A DNA stretch of 64,000 bases from Frankia sp. AgB32 (GTDB lineage Bacteria > Actinomycetota > Actinomycetes > Frankiales > Frankiaceae), in the NCBI RefSeq assembly GCF_023243045.1, contig NZ_JALKFX010000016.1, positions 21,571 to 85,570 on the forward strand. The letters are read 5' to 3'. A model generated the notes under the pieces. It saw only the letters and a program-made list of their open reading frames with translations. It was not told the origin of the DNA and ran no database searches. Positions 61,636-64,000 of this stretch are shown piece after piece (position 1 is the stretch's first letter; every line of letters begins with the position of its first letter). A program made the position numbers and the translations under genes.

Positions 61636-62610
61636 TTAGGCGGGGATTATCCGCGGATCCGGCGAGGTCGGTCCGTCGGCCGGGATCGGGATGAGGTCGA
61701 GGCCCGCACCGGGCAGGGCGACGCGGAACTGGTCGGCGAGCAGCTGCCAGTCGCCGACCCGGGCAGAGGTGGCTCGGTGGGCCAGGCCGATGCGCCGGTG
61801 CGGCGCCGGGCGGCGGAAGGTCGCGACCGCGAGGCCCCGGCCCTCCCCCACCTCGACGCCGACGGCGCCGGCGGGCAGCAGGGTCAGCCCGAGCCCCCCG
61901 GCGACCATCTGCACGATCGTGGACAGGCTCGCCGCGCGCAGCGCCGAGCGTTCCCGCGCACCCGCCTCGCGGCAGACGTCGAGCGCCTGCGCGCGGAAGC
62001 AGTGGCCGTCCTCCAGCAGCAGCAGGTCCTGGCCGGCCAGCGCGGCGGTCGGGACGGCGGCGCCGCCGGCGAGCGGGTGCCCGGCCGGCGTGACCAGGAC
62101 GAAGTCCTCGTCGTAGAGGGGGATCTCGGTGATGCCGGGCTCGTCGTTGGGCAGGGCGAGCAGCGCGAGGTCCAGCGCGCCACCGCGCAGCTCGGCGAGC
62201 AGTGTGGCGGTCTGCGCCTCCCGCAGCCGCAGCCGGGCCTGCGGCCACCGGTCCCGCAGCGCCGGCAGCAGCCGGGGCAGCAGGTAGGGCGCCACGGTCG
62301 GGATGACGCCGAGGCGGATGTCGCCGACGAGCGGTTCGCGGGCGCGCACCGCCACCTCGGCGAGGTCGTCGACCGCGCCGAGCACCCCCCGCGCACGCCG
62401 GACGACCTCCTCCCCCACCCCCGTGAGCAGCACGCTGCGGGTCGTGCGCTCGACGAGCTGGACGCCGAGGGTGCGTTCGAGGGCGGCGACGGCGCTGGAC
62501 AGCGTCGGCTGGCTGACGTGCAGCCCGGCGGCCGCCCGGCCGAAGTGGCGGTGGTCGGCGACGGCGACGAGGGCGCGGAGCTGGGTGATCGTGGGCTGCG
62601 GACTAGCCAT
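61636..62610 (-). CDS. oxyR: OxyR-type LysR peroxide sensor
   Basis: This 324-residue LysR-family protein has the N-terminal helix-turn-helix ITQLRALVAVADHRHFGRAA with HVSQPTLSSAVAALERTLG. In the sensor domain two cysteines in GHCFRAQALDVC (Cys204 and Cys213) match the peroxide-sensing disulphide of OxyR. It is divergent from ahpC, the usual OxyR target, with 103 bp between the starts. That gap holds a good operator candidate. The ATG at 62610 lies close to a possible -10, so the transcript may be nearly leaderless. Confidence 0.93.
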   Translation of the reverse strand: MASPQPTITQLRALVAVADHRHFGRAAAGLHVSQPTLSSAVAALERTLGVQLVERTTRSVLLTGVGEEVVRRARGVLGAVDDLAEVAVRAREPLVGDIRLGVIPTVAPYLLPRLLPALRDRWPQARLRLREAQTATLLAELRGGALDLALLALPNDEPGITEIPLYDEDFVLVTPAGHPLAGGAAVPTAALAGQDLLLLEDGHCFRAQALDVCREAGARERSALRAASLSTIVQMVAGGLGLTLLPAGAVGVEVGEGRGLAVATFRRPAPHRRIGLAHRATSARVGDWQLLADQFRVALPGAGLDLIPIPADGPTSPDPRIIPA

Positions 62611-62621
62611 AGAGCGAGGCT

Positions 62622-62645
62622 ATCAAAATTGCCTAATCTTTTGAT
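62622..62645. promoter_or_regulatory. Probable OxyR operator
   Basis: ATCAAAA-N10-TTTTGAT is a perfect dyad in the AT-rich part of the oxyR-ahpC intergenic region. Length and position fit a LysR-type binding site controlling both divergent genes. Confidence 0.6.
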
Positions 62646-62713
62646 TTCTCTTCTTGGTCGGCGATGACGAGAGTGGGTCCCGTACCCCCGACCCCTCGAG
62701 AGGAGCACCTCAC

Positions 62714-63277
62714 GTGCTGACCGTCGGCGACGCCTTCCCCGCCTACGACCTGACCGGAGTCGTGTCCACCGACCCCGACACCGCCTTCGCCCGGGAGACC
62801 GCCGCCAGCCGCGCCGGCCGCTGGCGGGTCGTGTTCTTCTGGCCGAAGGACTTCACCTTCGTGTGTCCGACCGAGATCGCCGCGTTCGGCCGGATCAACG
62901 ACGAGTTCGCCGACCGCGACGCCCAGGTCCTCGGCGTGTCCACCGACAGCGAGTACGTCCACCTGGCCTGGAAGCAGAACCACCCGGACCTGACGAACCT
63001 GCCGTTCCCGATGCTCGCCGACCTCAAGAAGGAGCTGACCAGCGCGGCCGGCGTGCTCGGCGACGACGGGGTGGCGCAGCGCGCGACGTTCATCGTCGAC
63101 CCGGACAACGTGATCCAGTTCGTCATGGTCACCGCCGGCAGCGTGGGGCGGAACCCGGCGGAGGTCCTGCGGGTCCTCGACGCCCTGCAGACCGACGAGC
63201 TCTGCCCGTGCAACTGGCAGAAGGGCGAGGCGACCCTGGGGGCAGCGGGCCCGGCCCCGGTCGAGGTGACGGTCTGA
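62714..63277 (+). CDS. ahpC: Alkyl hydroperoxide reductase, peroxiredoxin subunit
   Basis: This 187-residue 2-Cys peroxiredoxin reduces hydrogen peroxide and organic peroxides. The peroxidatic Cys51 is in FTFVCPTE; the resolving Cys is in the C-terminal ELCPCNW (residues 164/166), which has an extra Cys as in actinobacterial AhpC. I chose the GTG at 62714 because AGGAG lies nine bases upstream. Its stop overlaps the ahpD start (TGATG), and AhpD is its expected reductant. The pair is divergent from oxyR. Confidence 0.95.
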   Translation: MLTVGDAFPAYDLTGVVSTDPDTAFARETAASRAGRWRVVFFWPKDFTFVCPTEIAAFGRINDEFADRDAQVLGVSTDSEYVHLAWKQNHPDLTNLPFPMLADLKKELTSAAGVLGDDGVAQRATFIVDPDNVIQFVMVTAGSVGRNPAEVLRVLDALQTDELCPCNWQKGEATLGAAGPAPVEVTV

Positions 63278-63849
63278 TGTCCGTCGCCCGGCTCCGGGAG
63301 CTGCTGCCCGACCACGCGAAGGACCTGCGGCTCAACCTCGGCTCGGTGACCAGCCAGTCGCAGCTCTCCGCGCAGCAGCTGTGGGGCACCGTGCTCGCCG
63401 CCGCGATCGCCAGCCGGGGACGCACCACGCTCCTCGAACTGGAGGCCGAGGCGCTGGAGCACCTGAGCACCGAGGCCGCCACCGCGGCCCGCACCGCCGC
63501 CGCGGTCATGGCGATGAACAACATCTACTACCGCTCCCTGCACCTGCTGGAGGACGCCGTGCCGGACGGCGGGGAGTACTCCCGGCTGCGGGCCGGGCTG
63601 CGGATGAACGCGCTGGCCAACCCTGGTGTCGACAAGGTCGACTTCGAGCTGTGGTCGCTGGCCGTCTCGGCGGTCAACGGCTGCGGCCGGTGCCTGGGCG
63701 CCCACGAGCGTGAGCTGCGCGGTCGTGAGGTCGCGCGCGAGATGATCCAGGACGCCATCCGGGTGGCCTCGGTCGTGCACGCGGTCGCCGTCACCATCGA
63801 GGCGGCCGAGATCTCCAGCGGCGCCACCGCGACGCCCGCCGCGGTCTGA
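63277..63849 (+). CDS. ahpD: Alkyl hydroperoxidase AhpD
   Basis: This 190-residue helical protein of the carboxymuconolactone-decarboxylase fold has its active-site CxxC in [11 protein letters not shown] (Cys136 and Cys139) with the conserved His just after. In actinobacteria AhpD reduces AhpC, itself being re-reduced through lipoamide-linked enzymes. [12 protein letters not shown] and [19 protein letters not shown] are family-typical. It is translationally coupled to ahpC (TGATG). Confidence 0.95.
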   Translation: MSVARLRELLPDHAKDLRLNLGSVTSQSQLSAQQLWGTVLAAAIASRGRTTLLELEAEALEHLSTEAATAARTAAAVMAMNNIYYRSLHLLEDAVPDGGEYSRLRAGLRMNALANPGVDKVDFELWSLAVSAVNGCGRCLGAHERELRGREVAREMIQDAIRVASVVHAVAVTIEAAEISSGATATPAAV

Positions 63850-63861
63850 CCCGCCTCGTCC

Positions 63862-64000
63862 GCACCGACACCGCACCGCACCGCACCGCACCGCACCGAC
63901 CAGCACCGCACCGACCAGCACCGCACCGACCAGCACCGCCCCCCCCCCGCGCGCCCCGCCCCGCCCCCCCCCCGGGCCGCCGGGCCGGGGCCGGGTGGGG
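63862..64000. repeat. CACCG-type tandem repeats and poly-C at the right edge
   Basis: Pentamers (accgc, 63867-63897) pass into a 15-bp unit (cagcaccgcaccgac, about two and a half copies to 63938), then runs of C and mixed GC-only sequence to the window end. There is no gene. Such low-complexity DNA often marks a contig end or an assembly-difficult spot. Confidence 0.8.

Overview
The window is about 73% GC by eye, has GTG and ATGA-overlap starts, and carries Lsr2-type DNA-binding domains, an F420-type oxidoreductase, an OxyR-AhpC-AhpD module and a hopanoid radical SAM enzyme. This points to a high-GC actinomycete; a Frankia-like genome is my best guess from family content, but nothing here proves the genus.

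Layout. 1-4.65 kb (minus): a type VII secretion-like operon, with an EssC/FtsK-like ATPase cut by the left edge, a membrane protein and a membrane-anchored ricin-type lectin. 5-16.1 kb: mostly housekeeping genes. These are a fused anthranilate synthase, an acetyltransferase, NAD kinase, an F420-type oxidoreductase, a hot-dog thioesterase, adenosylhopane synthase HpnH, Maf, and the cysteine operon cysK-cysE. 16.9-22.7 kb: an Lsr2-like protein, a DUF4143 ATPase with an apparently leaderless promoter, a HAF-repeat exported protein, and a three-gene SWIM-associated cluster.

22.9-31.4 kb looks like a defence or conflict island. It holds the truncated remains of an effector-associated gene pair, an SbcD-like nuclease with an SbcC/YhaN-like ATPase that ends in an Lsr2 DNA-binding domain (the most unusual gene here), a HigB/HigA-type toxin-antitoxin pair, and a frameshifted AAA ATPase-nuclease. 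31.5-46.4 kb is a gene graveyard. DUF2786 genes and SodC-like lipoprotein genes are each present twice, and between and after them lie an IS3 remnant, monooxygenase, TetR, SDR and FMN-oxidase fragments, and two broken helicases. A truncated haemoglobin, a small membrane protein, a HAD phosphatase, a PIN/ribbon-helix-helix pair and a TerD protein beside an extraordinary poly-G tract appear intact or nearly so.

46.6-53.1 kb: an aldo/keto reductase, a winged-helix regulator behind a MerR-type promoter, a proteasome-like hydrolase, a Spo0M protein, and a two-component operon whose third gene is a DUF4097 protein. 53.5-61.3 kb (minus): a four-gene set of a GCS2-ATP-grasp amidoligase fusion, an asparagine-synthetase-like amidotransferase, an S9 peptidase and a GNAT acetyltransferase. 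It may make, trim and modify a small peptide or amide. 61.6-63.9 kb: divergent oxyR and ahpC-ahpD for peroxide defence, ending in simple repeats at the right edge.

Several genes are broken by single-base changes, often in short G/C runs. True decay and sequencing error cannot be separated from this sequence alone. No tRNA, rRNA or CRISPR array was recognised.
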